Assembly: GCA_049115955.1 (NCBI GenBank)
Contig: JAGDZJ010000009.1
Span: forward strand, 1 to 64,000
Direction of reading: 5' to 3'
DNA from: Salinispirillum sp049115955
GTDB taxonomy: Bacteria > Pseudomonadota > Gammaproteobacteria > Pseudomonadales > Natronospirillaceae
DNA: 64,000 nucleotides
The notes under the pieces are model-generated. The model did not search any database and was not told the origin of the DNA. It was given only the letters and a program-made list of their open reading frames with translations. Shown here piece by piece: positions 25,876 through 34,005 of this stretch; position 1 is the first letter of the stretch; the number at the start of each line of letters is the position of its first letter. A program made the position numbers and the translations under genes.

Positions 25876-26580
25876 TTACTTGAGAGCATCCGGTAAACCA
25901 AACAAACCGCCGTAGCGCAAACCGATATAGGCGTGCTCACGCATCAACATTTCCACGCGGGCGCTTTCGCCCTGCACCAAAGCTTGAAACACCATCTGGT
26001 GCTGCAAATGCGCCAAATGCAATTTGCGGAATTCCTTCTCCAAGTGATCGGTGTCGATGATGATGGAATCCGATGAGGCAAACGGCAGGTGGCTATTGCG
26101 CGCTATGGCGTCGGCAATGGCTCGACTGCCAGCGCCCTGCACAATGATGGCGTGAAAGCGCGCATTGATTTCACTCCAACGCTGTACATCGTCGGCGGTG
26201 GGTTGTGGCAGCGCAAACAAGGCATCGCCGTCGTCCAAGCACTGCTGCATGGCCGCGCGAGCCTCAGCACTCAGCCCCGCTTCGGCCATACGGCGAGCCG
26301 CCAGCCCTTCTAACACGCCGCGAATTTCTAATCCGCAGATCACATCATCGCGTGAGAACTCACGCACCACGAAACCCTGTTTTCCGGATTTTTCTAACAG
26401 ACCTTCTTGCTCAAGTGTGCGAAAAGCCAGGCGAATGGGCGTACGTGAAACGCCCAGCATGTCAGCGACCTGCACTTCGCCCAATTTCTCTCCGGGCTGC
26501 AAATGGCCATCGCTGATGAGCTTGCGCAGGCTGGACACGGCGACTCGACTGACGGTGCTCATGATGTTTAGGGCTTCCAT
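25876..26580 (-). CDS. vanR: GntR-family regulator, VanR-like
   Basis: 234 residues from ATG 26580; the longer reading from 26673 would start in the operator region and lacks family similarity, while ATG 26562 is also possible. The N-terminal GntR winged helix includes GEKLGEVQVADMLGVSRTPI near residue 30; the C-terminal FCD all-helical ligand domain holds the metal-site residues typical of the group (NARFHAIIV, and the late His-rich segment HLAHLQHQM). It is divergent from vanA, and two TTTGGATCCAT sites separate the genes. VanR of Caulobacter represses van genes through such palindromes and releases on vanillate, so the same job is very likely here. Confidence 0.82.
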   Translation of the reverse strand: MEALNIMSTVSRVAVSSLRKLISDGHLQPGEKLGEVQVADMLGVSRTPIRLAFRTLEQEGLLEKSGKQGFVVREFSRDDVICGLEIRGVLEGLAARRMAEAGLSAEARAAMQQCLDDGDALFALPQPTADDVQRWSEINARFHAIIVQGAGSRAIADAIARNSHLPFASSDSIIIDTDHLEKEFRKLHLAHLQHQMVFQALVQGESARVEMLMREHAYIGLRYGGLFGLPDALK

Positions 26581-26662
26581 GGCGAATAACAGCCGCAATT
26601 GTTGACTGCACAGCGCTGAGACGCAAGGGCTGGATGGAGTAATCCTCCTATTGTTTTTCCAC

Positions 26663-26674
26663 TTTGGATCCATT
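26663..26674. promoter_or_regulatory. VanR-type operator 1 (GGATCC palindrome)
   Basis: TTTGGATCCATT, nearly the known Caulobacter VanR site ATTGGATCCAAT. It lies 83 bp upstream of the vanR start codon and 91 bp upstream of vanA. An identical 11-base core recurs at 26715. Confidence 0.7.
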
Positions 26675-26714
26675 TACGTAATTTAACTTGACCAAATACC
26701 AACTTAATCCTATT

Positions 26715-26726
26715 TTTGGATCCATA
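26715..26726. promoter_or_regulatory. VanR-type operator 2 (GGATCC palindrome)
   Basis: TTTGGATCCATA, 52 bp (about five helical turns) from operator 1, 39 bp before the vanA ATG. Same face spacing favours cooperative binding or loop formation by a GntR dimer. Confidence 0.7.
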
Positions 26727-26764
26727 ATAAACAAAGCGGACAAAACCGCCTTCGGAGGATCGTA

Positions 26765-27808
26765 ATGACGACTGCCCATTCTTGGCCTAAAAACACCTGG
26801 TACGTTGCCTGTACACCCGATGAGATCAACGACAAACCCCTCGGCCGACAAATCTGTGGTGAACGTATTGTTTTTTACCGCACGCAAGGCAATAAGGCCG
26901 TCGGCATTGCCGACTTCTGTCCACACCGTGGCGCACCCCTGTCACTCGGCTTTGTGAACGACGAAGGCGACCTCGTGTGTGGATACCACGGCATGGTGAT
27001 GAACTGCGACGGTAACTGTAAGTCCATGCCCGGCCAGCGCGTGAATGCCTTTCCCGGAGTACGCAGCTACCCGGTCGAAGAGCGTTATGGCTTTATATGG
27101 GTGTGGACGGGCGAAGCCGAACAGGCCGACCCTAGCCTCATCCCCGACTTCAGTTGGTTTGACGACCCGGAGTGGGCTTACGGCGGCGGCCTGTACCATA
27201 TCAACTGCAACTACAAGTTGATGATCGACAACCTGATGGATTTGACGCACGAAACCTATGTGCACTCCACCAGCATCGGACAGCCAGAGATTGAAGACGA
27301 ACCACCAGAGTCGTTCCGCGACGGCGACACCATAGTCACCAAACGCACCATGGAAAAGATTCCTGCACCGCCGTTTTGGCAGAACGCCTTGCGCTTTAAC
27401 GACTTGGATCCAAACGTACCGGTAGACCGCTGGCAGATCAGCCGATTCACCCCGCCCAGCCACATCATGATTGAAGTGGGTGTGGCGCATGCAGGCCATG
27501 GTGGCTATGACGCACCGGCCGACAAGAAAGCGTCCAGCATCGTGGTCGACTTCATCACCCCGGAAACCGAAACCTCTATTTGGTATTTCTGGGGCATGGC
27601 GCGTAACTTTAAACCCAATGACACCGAATTAACCGACAAGATCCGTGAAGGCCAAGGCCAGATTTTCTCGGAAGACTTGGAGATGCTGGAAGCGCAGCAG
27701 CGCAACTTGCTGGAGAATGCCGACCGTCAGTTGCTCAAATTAAACATTGATGGTGGTGGCGTGCTGGCGCGCCGGATGCTCGATAAAATCATAGCCGCTG
27801 AAGGCTGA
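26765..27808 (+). CDS. vanA: Vanillate O-demethylase oxygenase subunit VanA
   Basis: 347 residues. Rieske non-haem iron oxygenase that demethylates vanillate to protocatechuate and formaldehyde. The Rieske cluster motif is CPHRGAP near residue 47 and CGYHGM near residue 67 (CxH...CxxH). The mononuclear iron site is NLMDLTHETYVHS near residue 158 with two His residues. The C-terminal VanA domain follows. GGAGG lies six bases before the ATG. The VanB reductase follows 90 bp later. One more perfect TTGGATCCAA lies inside this gene. Confidence 0.96.
   Translation: MTTAHSWPKNTWYVACTPDEINDKPLGRQICGERIVFYRTQGNKAVGIADFCPHRGAPLSLGFVNDEGDLVCGYHGMVMNCDGNCKSMPGQRVNAFPGVRSYPVEERYGFIWVWTGEAEQADPSLIPDFSWFDDPEWAYGGGLYHINCNYKLMIDNLMDLTHETYVHSTSIGQPEIEDEPPESFRDGDTIVTKRTMEKIPAPPFWQNALRFNDLDPNVPVDRWQISRFTPPSHIMIEVGVAHAGHGGYDAPADKKASSIVVDFITPETETSIWYFWGMARNFKPNDTELTDKIREGQGQIFSEDLEMLEAQQRNLLENADRQLLKLNIDGGGVLARRMLDKIIAAEG
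27404..27413. promoter_or_regulatory. Possible intragenic VanR site within vanA
   Basis: TTGGATCCAA, a perfect 10-bp palindrome that matches the core of the Caulobacter operator better than the two promoter sites. It encodes Leu-Asp-Pro within vanA and could be chance. Confidence 0.3.
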
Positions 27809-27898
27809 CCGGAGTCCAAGCTTGCCGTGCTGGCGTACAAACCAGCAGGCAAGCCAGAGACACTGACCAACAACCTCAAAGGGTGTGGGAGTAGTACC

Positions 27899-28870
27899 AT
27901 GAGTAAAACCAGCCTCAGCATGATTGTGCAGGTTAAACAGAAAACCCAAGCCGCAGCGGATATCGCTTGTTTCGAGCTGGTTGACCCGCACGGACGTGAA
28001 TTGCCGGCGTTTACGGCGGGCTCGCACATCGACGTGCAAACCGACGACGAGCACCTGCGGCAGTATTCACTGAGCAATGCGTCCCACGAGCGCACGCGTT
28101 ACCAGATCGCTGTGTTGCGTGAGCCAGAGTCGCGCGGTGGCTCCACTGCCATGCACGACAAAGTACAAGAAGGGGATTACCTGCGCATCAGCGCACCGCG
28201 CAATCATTTCGCCGTAGACCACGACGCCAAGCGCAGTGTGCTTTTTGCCGGCGGGATAGGCATCACCCCCATCTTAGCCATGGCGGAAGAACTGCACGCA
28301 AAAGGCGCCGACTTTGAACTGCACTATTCCGCCAGCACACCGGAAAACGCCGCCTTTGTGGACTACTTGAAAGCCGCGCCCTATGCCGACAAAGTGACCT
28401 TCCATTACACCAAGACAGAGAATGGTCAGCGCATTGATTTAGCCAGCATGGCCGCCAAACCGGAAGCCGCCGTGCACATTTACGTGTGTGGCCCTGAAGC
28501 CTTCAACGACGCAGTGATCAGCGCTTATGAAACGGCAGGCTGGCCAAAACGCCAACTGCACACCGAGTACTTTGTTGGCGCGACAGTCGACACCAGCAGC
28601 GACGGCAGTTTCGAAGTGCAACTGGCACGTAGCGGAGTGAGTTTTCAGATTCCAGCGGATAAGACCGTAGCGGATGTGTTGATTGATAACGACATCGACT
28701 TGCTGACGTCATGCGAGCAGGGCATCTGTGGCACCTGTATTACGAAAGTACTGGAAGGCACACCAGACCATCGTGATCGCTACATGACCGACGAAGAGCA
28801 CGCGGCGAATGATCAATTTACGCCCTGTTGTTCGCGCTCTAAGTCGAAAGTGTTGGTGATTGATTTGTAA
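27899..28870 (+). CDS. vanB: Vanillate O-demethylase reductase subunit VanB
   Basis: 323 residues from ATG 27899, which has GGAG about eight bases upstream; an in-frame ATG-like start at 27827 gives an N-terminus unlike the family. Order of domains: FMN/flavin-binding ferredoxin-reductase barrel (LRQYSLSNASHERTRY near residue 58), NAD-binding domain (LFAGGIGITPILAMAEEL near 114), and a C-terminal plant-type 2Fe-2S ferredoxin with CEQGICGTC and a last Cys in PCCSRS. It passes electrons from NADH to VanA. The unusual order, with ferredoxin last, is that of the class IA oxygenase reductases. Confidence 0.95.
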   Translation: MSKTSLSMIVQVKQKTQAAADIACFELVDPHGRELPAFTAGSHIDVQTDDEHLRQYSLSNASHERTRYQIAVLREPESRGGSTAMHDKVQEGDYLRISAPRNHFAVDHDAKRSVLFAGGIGITPILAMAEELHAKGADFELHYSASTPENAAFVDYLKAAPYADKVTFHYTKTENGQRIDLASMAAKPEAAVHIYVCGPEAFNDAVISAYETAGWPKRQLHTEYFVGATVDTSSDGSFEVQLARSGVSFQIPADKTVADVLIDNDIDLLTSCEQGICGTCITKVLEGTPDHRDRYMTDEEHAANDQFTPCCSRSKSKVLVIDL

Positions 28871-28880
28871 CCCGCTGTTA

Positions 28881-28899
28881 TGTAGGAGCGCAGCCCCCT
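28881..28899 (-). repeat. Short dispersed repeat (family C), left side of TA/IS islet
   Basis: TGTAGGAGCGCAGCCCCCT, an inverted match (17 of 19) to 30040-30058 and related to 47554-47572. Copies in opposite orientation bracket the toxin-antitoxin and IS3 fragment. Confidence 0.6.
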
Positions 28900-28971
28900 G
28901 CGCGAAGGCTCGGTTTTCAGAACTTGTACTGAATACCAAGCCTTCTTAAAAAGCCACAGTTTGGAAGGCCT

Positions 28972-29265
28972 TTACTGCCTAGACTTGTTAGCAGAGACGT
29001 CTTTGAGCCCGCCGGATACATACTTGTGCAGAACGCTGGAAACCAGGGACTGGTAAGGAAGTCCCTCCTCCAGAGCCCGACGTTGTAGTGCCTCCAGATC
29101 GCGACTGGAGATACGTATATTAATCCGTTTGTCTTTCTTGAAGGCTTCTTCCGCTGCTTTCGTCAGGTACTCCCGACGGTCGGAATCCAAGTCTGACTCG
29201 AACTCTCCGGACTCGTATGCCTTCAGCAGCTCTTGCTCTTCGAGATCTAATTTTGTTTTGGCCAT
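28972..29265 (-). CDS. CopG/ribbon-helix-helix-type antitoxin of a BrnT-like module
   Basis: 97 residues. The C-terminal half (KRINIRISSRDLEALQRRAL then GLPYQSLVSSVLHKYVSG) is a ribbon-helix-helix DNA-binding domain; the acidic N-terminus would contact the toxin. It follows the toxin gene with a 19-bp overlap, the usual toxin-first order of BrnT/BrnA modules. Such antitoxins neutralise the toxin and repress the pair. Base use and position beside an IS remnant suggest transfer. Confidence 0.82.
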   Translation of the reverse strand: MAKTKLDLEEQELLKAYESGEFESDLDSDRREYLTKAAEEAFKKDKRINIRISSRDLEALQRRALEEGLPYQSLVSSVLHKYVSGGLKDVSANKSRQ

Positions 29266-29540
29266 GTGCTACCCCTTAGAAAATTCTTGGTGGCCTTGCG
29301 ACTGGGAATGGCCGTCTTGAGAAAGATTTCTTTATCATTCTCGACGTACGGCACCAGCCAAGCGTAATCGTCAATCCGAACCACAAGCACGCGCTGATTC
29401 GGATACTTGTCCTTGTTGGGGTGAGGTCCATCGTCAAGTAAATCACCAACTTGAAGAGCAAAAAGGATGTCTTCGAAGGAAACTCCACGCTCGCTCATCA
29501 ACTGTTGGTTCTTTTCAGCATTCCAGTTAATTTGCTTCAT
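29247..29540 (-). CDS. BrnT-family toxin-like protein
   Basis: 97 residues. Starts MKQINWNAEKNQQLMSERG then VSFEDILFAL, the layout of BrnT toxins (W-x-x-x-K-N ... H/R-G-V-S-F-E). A later RVLVVRIDDYAWLVPYVE strand pair and the conserved Arg-Lys end SRKATKNF agree with the ribonuclease fold. BrnT cleaves RNA and stops growth unless bound by its antitoxin. The first of two overlapping genes. Divergence from typical BrnT makes the call probable rather than certain. Confidence 0.75.
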   Translation of the reverse strand: MKQINWNAEKNQQLMSERGVSFEDILFALQVGDLLDDGPHPNKDKYPNQRVLVVRIDDYAWLVPYVENDKEIFLKTAIPSRKATKNFLRGSTWPKQN

Positions 29541-29600
29541 GAAACAAGTCTAGCAGAGGGTGTGCCTATTGGCATCCTATTAGCGCCCTCAATAAGCGGC

Positions 29601-29885
29601 GATAGGAACGAGCGTCCGGCGACCACTGAAGCAGGGTTTAAAGCGTCAGTAGGCAGCGTTGGCGACTCTTACGACAACGCTCTGGCCGAAACGATCAACG
29701 GCCTGTACAAGGCGGAGGTAATCCACAAAAATGGCCCTTGGAAGGGACTGGATGATGTTGATGGAGCGACGTTAACGTGGGTCAACTGGTTCAATCATCG
29801 GCGGCTTCTGTCTTCCATTGGTGATATCCCGCCCGCGGAGTATGAGATGCTGTATCATCAACTAGCTGAGTCAGCGGCAGCATGA
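29601..29885 (+). pseudogene. IS3-family transposase OrfB, C-terminal remnant
   Basis: Only the last about 85 residues of the DDE integrase domain remain. ASVGSVGDSYDNALAETING holds the final catalytic Glu and its conserved surroundings, followed by LYKAEVIHKNGPWKG and WVNWFNHRRLLSSIGDIPPA, a common IS3-group ending. The upstream part, including the first two Asp residues and OrfA, is missing; the reading frame continues left into unrelated bases beside brnT. A right-end inverted repeat follows the stop by 13 bp. Confidence 0.85.
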
Positions 29886-29897
29886 CTCAAATAAAAC

Positions 29898-29924
29898 GCC
29901 CTCCGACAAAGTCGGGGTGATTCA
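29898..29924 (+). repeat. Right-end inverted repeat of the IS3 remnant
   Basis: Minus-strand reading starts TGAATCACCCCGACTTTGTC, like the terminal repeats of IS3-family elements (TGA-A/C-C, then C-rich). No matching left end was found, so the element is truncated on the left. Confidence 0.65.
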
Positions 29925-30039
29925 AAATGGTTAAAACATTAACTATTTCAGAAGACATGCTGATTCGAGATAGAGAGGTAAGTTAATACCTCCCTTTACA
30001 CTCAGAGGGATTTTTACCCATGCATGCCCATGTTCGGCT

Positions 30040-30058
30040 AGGGGGCTGGCCTCCTACA
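30040..30058 (+). repeat. Short dispersed repeat (family C), right side of TA/IS islet
   Basis: AGGGGGCTGGCCTCCTACA, inverted relative to 28881-28899 and in the same orientation as 47554-47572. It lies 29 bp past the acyl-CoA dehydrogenase stop codon. Confidence 0.6.
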
Positions 30059-30086
30059 GATTAATGCAGGAGGTTATCGGTTACAG

Positions 30087-31826
30087 TTACAGTCCGATAT
30101 CCATCAATACGGAAGAGTCGGCGGTTAGCCGCTGCAGCAAGGTATCCACCTGTGGCCACAACCACGCGAAGTAGAATTGTGCAGTCGGTGCTTTCGAGGC
30201 ATCGGCGCCTTCAGCGTTCACCATCCGCAGCCATAAATAGCCGTAGGTGATCAAACCCAACAGTTCAAGTACGTTGTAGGCTTGCGTACCCGCCAGATTC
30301 GGCTCACCCGCGTTAACCCATGTCTGTACCTGCGATTCTAGCTTGGTCATCACGTCAAACACTTGCGTGCGTTGCGTGTGCCAAGCCGCGTCGACGTCCG
30401 CCAACTCAGTACGAATGTCGGCAAAGAAATCGGCCAGCCATTCACCTTTGTTCATCAGCACTTTACGACCGATGAGGTCCATGGCTTGAATGCCGTTGGT
30501 GCCTTCGTAAATCTGCGCGATACGCACGTCGCGTACCGCTTGCTCCATACCCCATTCACGCACATAGCCGTGTCCACCGAACACTTGCTGGGCCAGTACG
30601 GTGCACTCTAAACCACGGTCGGTGAAAAAGGCTTTGCCCAGTGGCGTGAGCAAGGCGACTCGGCCATCGGCTTTGGCGCGTACGGCGTCGTCGGGGTGAT
30701 AGCGCGCGGCATCTAACTGCGCGCCCAAATAGACGCCCAATGCGCGACCCGCTTCGATGTAGGCTTTCTGGATCATCAGCATACGGCGCACATCGGGGTG
30801 TACAATGATCGGGTCGGCACGGCCTTCGGTGCGCAAGCTCGCATCCGCAGCTTTCGACTGTACGCGGTCTTTGGCGTAAGCGAGTGCTTGCTGATACGAC
30901 CACTCGGCCTGCCCGGTTCCCTGCAAGCCAATCGACAAGCGCTCGTAGTTCATCATGGTGAACATGTAGTTCAGACCTTTGTTGGCTTCGCCGACCAGGT
31001 AACCCGTCGCTCCGTCAAAGTTCATCACGCAGGTTGCGCTGCCTTTGATGCCCATTTTGTGCTCAATAGAGCCGCAGGTGACGCTGTTCCGGTCACCCAA
31101 GGAACCGTCAGCATTCACCAACAGTTTAGGTACTACAAACAGGCTGATGCCTTTCGGGCCATCCGGGGCGTCGGGCAATTTAGCCAACACGAGGTGAATG
31201 ATGTTTTCCGTTAGGTCATGCTCACCGCCGGTGATAAAAATCTTGGTACCGGTAACGGAGTAGCTGCCATCCGCTTGCGGTTCGGCTTTGCTGCGAATCA
31301 TGCCCAAGTCTGTACCGGCGTGTGGCTCGGTGAGGCACATGGAACCCGACCAGCGGCCTTCGTACATGGGTGGCAAATAGGTTTCTTTCAGTTCGTCAGA
31401 GCCGTGGCTTGCCAAACTCAAGCACGCGCCAGCGGTCAGTACGTTGTAGAGGGTGAGCGATGAGTTGGCAGAGTACTGCATTTCTTCAAACAAGACGGTG
31501 AGGCCTTTCGGCGCGCCTTGGCCGCCGTATTCGGTGACGCCGCCCAGCCCAACCCAGCCCGATTCCGCCAGCGTTTGATAGGCTTCTTTGAAGCCGCTGG
31601 GGGTGGTAACACCTTCGGCGCTCCAGGTGCAGCCTTCTTCATCGCCGCTGCGATTCAGGGGTGCAAGCACTTGCTCACAAAGCTTGGCACCTTCTTCCAA
31701 AATGGCATCGGCCAAGTCGCCGCTCATTTCATTCAGCGCAGGCATGGCAGCCCACTGTTCAGGCAAGTTAAATACGCTATGCAGCAAGAAGCGCATATCT
31801 TCTAACGGGGCGCGGTAGTCGGTCAT
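30087..31826 (-). CDS. Acyl-CoA dehydrogenase, long (DmdC-like) subfamily, copy 1
   Basis: 579 residues, longer than the roughly 380 of simple acyl-CoA dehydrogenases because of N- and C-terminal extensions. FAD-dependent oxidation of an acyl-CoA to the trans-2-enoyl-CoA. Signatures: MCLTEPHAGTDLGMI near residue 162, KIFITGGEHD near 195, VFGGHGYVREWGMEQ near residue 424, and IYEGTNGIQAMDL near residue 447 with the catalytic Glu. This subfamily includes methylmercaptopropionyl-CoA dehydrogenase (DmdC) as well as fatty-acid enzymes, so chain specificity is open. A second gene of the same type lies upstream across an assembly gap. Confidence 0.92.
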   Translation of the reverse strand: MTDYRAPLEDMRFLLHSVFNLPEQWAAMPALNEMSGDLADAILEEGAKLCEQVLAPLNRSGDEEGCTWSAEGVTTPSGFKEAYQTLAESGWVGLGGVTEYGGQGAPKGLTVLFEEMQYSANSSLTLYNVLTAGACLSLASHGSDELKETYLPPMYEGRWSGSMCLTEPHAGTDLGMIRSKAEPQADGSYSVTGTKIFITGGEHDLTENIIHLVLAKLPDAPDGPKGISLFVVPKLLVNADGSLGDRNSVTCGSIEHKMGIKGSATCVMNFDGATGYLVGEANKGLNYMFTMMNYERLSIGLQGTGQAEWSYQQALAYAKDRVQSKAADASLRTEGRADPIIVHPDVRRMLMIQKAYIEAGRALGVYLGAQLDAARYHPDDAVRAKADGRVALLTPLGKAFFTDRGLECTVLAQQVFGGHGYVREWGMEQAVRDVRIAQIYEGTNGIQAMDLIGRKVLMNKGEWLADFFADIRTELADVDAAWHTQRTQVFDVMTKLESQVQTWVNAGEPNLAGTQAYNVLELLGLITYGYLWLRMVNAEGADASKAPTAQFYFAWLWPQVDTLLQRLTADSSVLMDIGL

Positions 31827-31920
31827 GACGTTTTCCTCTCATCTCTTATCGGCCACAATGACATTCATCGTCATTACCGGTGCTGTAAAGCTGGGGCTAG
31901 ATATTGGGGACGCCGTGAAA

Positions 31921-32090
31921 GCATCCATGCTGGCTCGGATGCCGCCGTCCGGGCGGCATACGCNNNNNNNNNNNNNNNNNNNNNNNNNNNNNNNNNNNNN
32001 NNNNNNNNNNNNNNNNNNNNNNNNNNNNNNNNNNNNNNNNNNNNNNGCGTATGCCGCCCGGACGGCGGCATTTGAGCCCACATGGATGTG
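31921..32090. repeat. Inverted repeat enclosing an 83-N assembly gap
   Basis: A perfect 25-bp inverted pair, 31939-31963 and 32047-32071, borders the run of N (31964-32046) exactly at both edges. An imperfect extension (CATCCATG and GGCTC blocks) continues outwards to about 40 bp. Each arm also contains its own hairpin (ATGCCGCC / GGCGGCAT). The gap therefore probably hides the centre of a larger palindrome or further repeat units. No gene is visible in 31827-32142. Confidence 0.8.
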
Positions 32091-32142
32091 CTCGTGGCGT
32101 CCGGTCGGACACCGACCCCACCCACCGTCTCAAGTCCCGATA

Positions 32143-33924
32143 TTACAGGTACTGGAACTCTTCTTCTGACATCGCCATCAGCGTATCCAAGCCGTTCAGC
32201 ATGGCCAGCTTGTGGCCTTCGGCGCGAGGCAGAATGCGGTCAAAATAGAAGCGTGCGGTGTCCAGCTTGGCTTTGTAGAAGCCGTCTTTGTCGCCCGCAG
32301 CGATCTTGTTTTGCGCTTCCATTGCCATACGTGCCCAGTAGTAACCCAGCGTGATGTAGCCAGAGTACATCAGGTAATCGTATGCTGCGCCGCCGACTTC
32401 TTCTTTGTTCATCATCGCCTTCATGCCCAACTTCATGGTCACGTCGCCCCAGTCTTTGTTCACTGTGGCAAGGGTCTTAACCATCGGCTTGATGCCCTTG
32501 GCACCGTCGTTCTCTTTGCAGAACTTATGGATGATTTTCGTGAAGTTTTTCAGCATGCCGCCCTGGGTCATCAAGACCTTACGGCCCAACAAGTCCAGAG
32601 ACTGAATGCCCGTGGTGCCTTCATAGATGGTCGAGATGCGCGCATCACGCACGATCTGCTCCATGCCCCACTCTTGGATGTAACCGTGACCACCGAATAC
32701 TTGCACGCCCAAGTTAGCGGATTCCAGACCGGCTTCGGTCAAGAAGGCTTTCGCGATTGGCGTCAGGAACGACAGCAGGTCGTCGGCCATTTTCTTCTCT
32801 TCAGCGTCGACGTCAGAGTGCACGATATCAACCAACTGCGACAGGTGCATGATCATTGCACGGCCGCCTTCAGCGAATGACTTCTGCGTCAGCAGCATAC
32901 GACGTACGTCGGGGTGCACGATGATCGGGTCAGCAGGGCCGTCAGGGTTTTTCACGCCGCTCAAAGAGCGCATGGCCAGACGGTCTTTGGCGTAGGCCAA
33001 GGCTCCTTGGAACGACAATTCAGCCGAGGCAACGCCTTGGATCGCGGTGCCGATGCGGGCGAAGTTCATAAAGGTGAACATGCAGTTCAGGCCTTTGTTC
33101 GGTGGCCCGATTAAGAAGCCTTTAGCGCCGTCAAAGTTCATTACGCAGGTCGCGTTGCCGTGAATACCCATTTTGTGTTCGATAGAACCGCACTTCACTT
33201 CATTGCGTGTACCGTCTGGCAGGAACTTAGGCACGATGAACAAGGAAATACCCTTGGTACCTTCGGGTGCGCCCGGCAAACGCGCCAGTACGATGTGGAC
33301 GATGTTGTCGGCCATGTCGTGCTCGCCAGCCGAGATAAAGATTTTGGTGCCGGTGATGGCATAGCTGCCGTCGGCGTTTTCTTCCGCTTTGGTTTTCAGA
33401 ATACCCAAGTCAGAACCACAATGCGGTTCAGTCAAACACATGGTGCCTGTCCATTCGCCGGAAACCAGCTTGGTCAGATACACTTCTTTTTGCTCTTCGG
33501 TCCCGTGCAAGTCGATGGTCGCACGCGCGCCATGGCTCAAGCCAGGGTACATAGACCAAGACCAGTTAGCAGTACCGGCCATTTCGGAAATGATGTGCCC
33601 CACAGACTCTGGCAGGCCTTGACCGCCATGCTCAACAGGGCTGGCCAACGCGCCCCAGCCATTGTCGACGTACTGCTGGTAGGCTTCTTTAAAGCCTGTT
33701 GGCGTGGTTACGCCGTCTTCGCTCCACGTACAACCTTCTTGGTCGCCGCTTTGGTTCAAAGGTGCGATGACTTGTTCGCAGAACTTAGCACCTTCGGCAA
33801 TGATGGCGCTCAGCATGTCGCGGCTGGCGTCTTCGGCACCGATTTTCTGATAGTGGCTTTCGGCGTCATAGACGTCGTAAAGCAAAAATTCGATATCACG
33901 TACGGGGGCTTTATAAGTTGGCAT
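32143..33924 (-). CDS. Acyl-CoA dehydrogenase, long (DmdC-like) subfamily, copy 2
   Basis: 593 residues, clearly paralogous to the gene downstream over its whole length. Signatures: MCLTEPHCGSDLGIL near residue 160, KIFISAGEHDMADN near residue 193, VFGGHGYIQEWGMEQ near 427 and IYEGTTGIQSLDL near residue 450 with the catalytic Glu. It differs in the C-terminal domain and in loops around the CoA site, so the two may handle different chain lengths. A PsrA-like box (CAAAC-N4-GTTTG) lies 68 bp upstream of the ATG, which supports a role in fatty-acid oxidation. Confidence 0.93.
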   Translation of the reverse strand: MPTYKAPVRDIEFLLYDVYDAESHYQKIGAEDASRDMLSAIIAEGAKFCEQVIAPLNQSGDQEGCTWSEDGVTTPTGFKEAYQQYVDNGWGALASPVEHGGQGLPESVGHIISEMAGTANWSWSMYPGLSHGARATIDLHGTEEQKEVYLTKLVSGEWTGTMCLTEPHCGSDLGILKTKAEENADGSYAITGTKIFISAGEHDMADNIVHIVLARLPGAPEGTKGISLFIVPKFLPDGTRNEVKCGSIEHKMGIHGNATCVMNFDGAKGFLIGPPNKGLNCMFTFMNFARIGTAIQGVASAELSFQGALAYAKDRLAMRSLSGVKNPDGPADPIIVHPDVRRMLLTQKSFAEGGRAMIMHLSQLVDIVHSDVDAEEKKMADDLLSFLTPIAKAFLTEAGLESANLGVQVFGGHGYIQEWGMEQIVRDARISTIYEGTTGIQSLDLLGRKVLMTQGGMLKNFTKIIHKFCKENDGAKGIKPMVKTLATVNKDWGDVTMKLGMKAMMNKEEVGGAAYDYLMYSGYITLGYYWARMAMEAQNKIAAGDKDGFYKAKLDTARFYFDRILPRAEGHKLAMLNGLDTLMAMSEEEFQYL

Positions 33925-33991
33925 GGTACAGACCTCTTGATCTTATCCAATGAGTGGGTCAGCAGCCCACAGAGGCATCTGACACCGTATT

Positions 33992-34005
33992 CAAACAGTT
34001 GTTTG
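33992..34005. promoter_or_regulatory. PsrA-like operator before acyl-CoA dehydrogenase
   Basis: CAAAC-AGTT-GTTTG, extended to TTCAAAC / GTTTGAA, a perfect 7-bp dyad. PsrA, the fatty-acid sensor of many gammaproteobacteria, binds G/CAAAC-N2-4-GTTTG/C. It is the only dyad of this type I noticed in the window. Confidence 0.65.

Noticed and set aside
27827..27898. N-terminal extension of vanB
   Set aside because: Sequence unlike VanB and the internal ATG has a good ribosome site.
29927..29986. Short frame of 19 codons beginning MVKTLTISEDML after the IS end
   Set aside because: No ribosome site and too short to support; it could be the truncated start of a gene hit by the IS.
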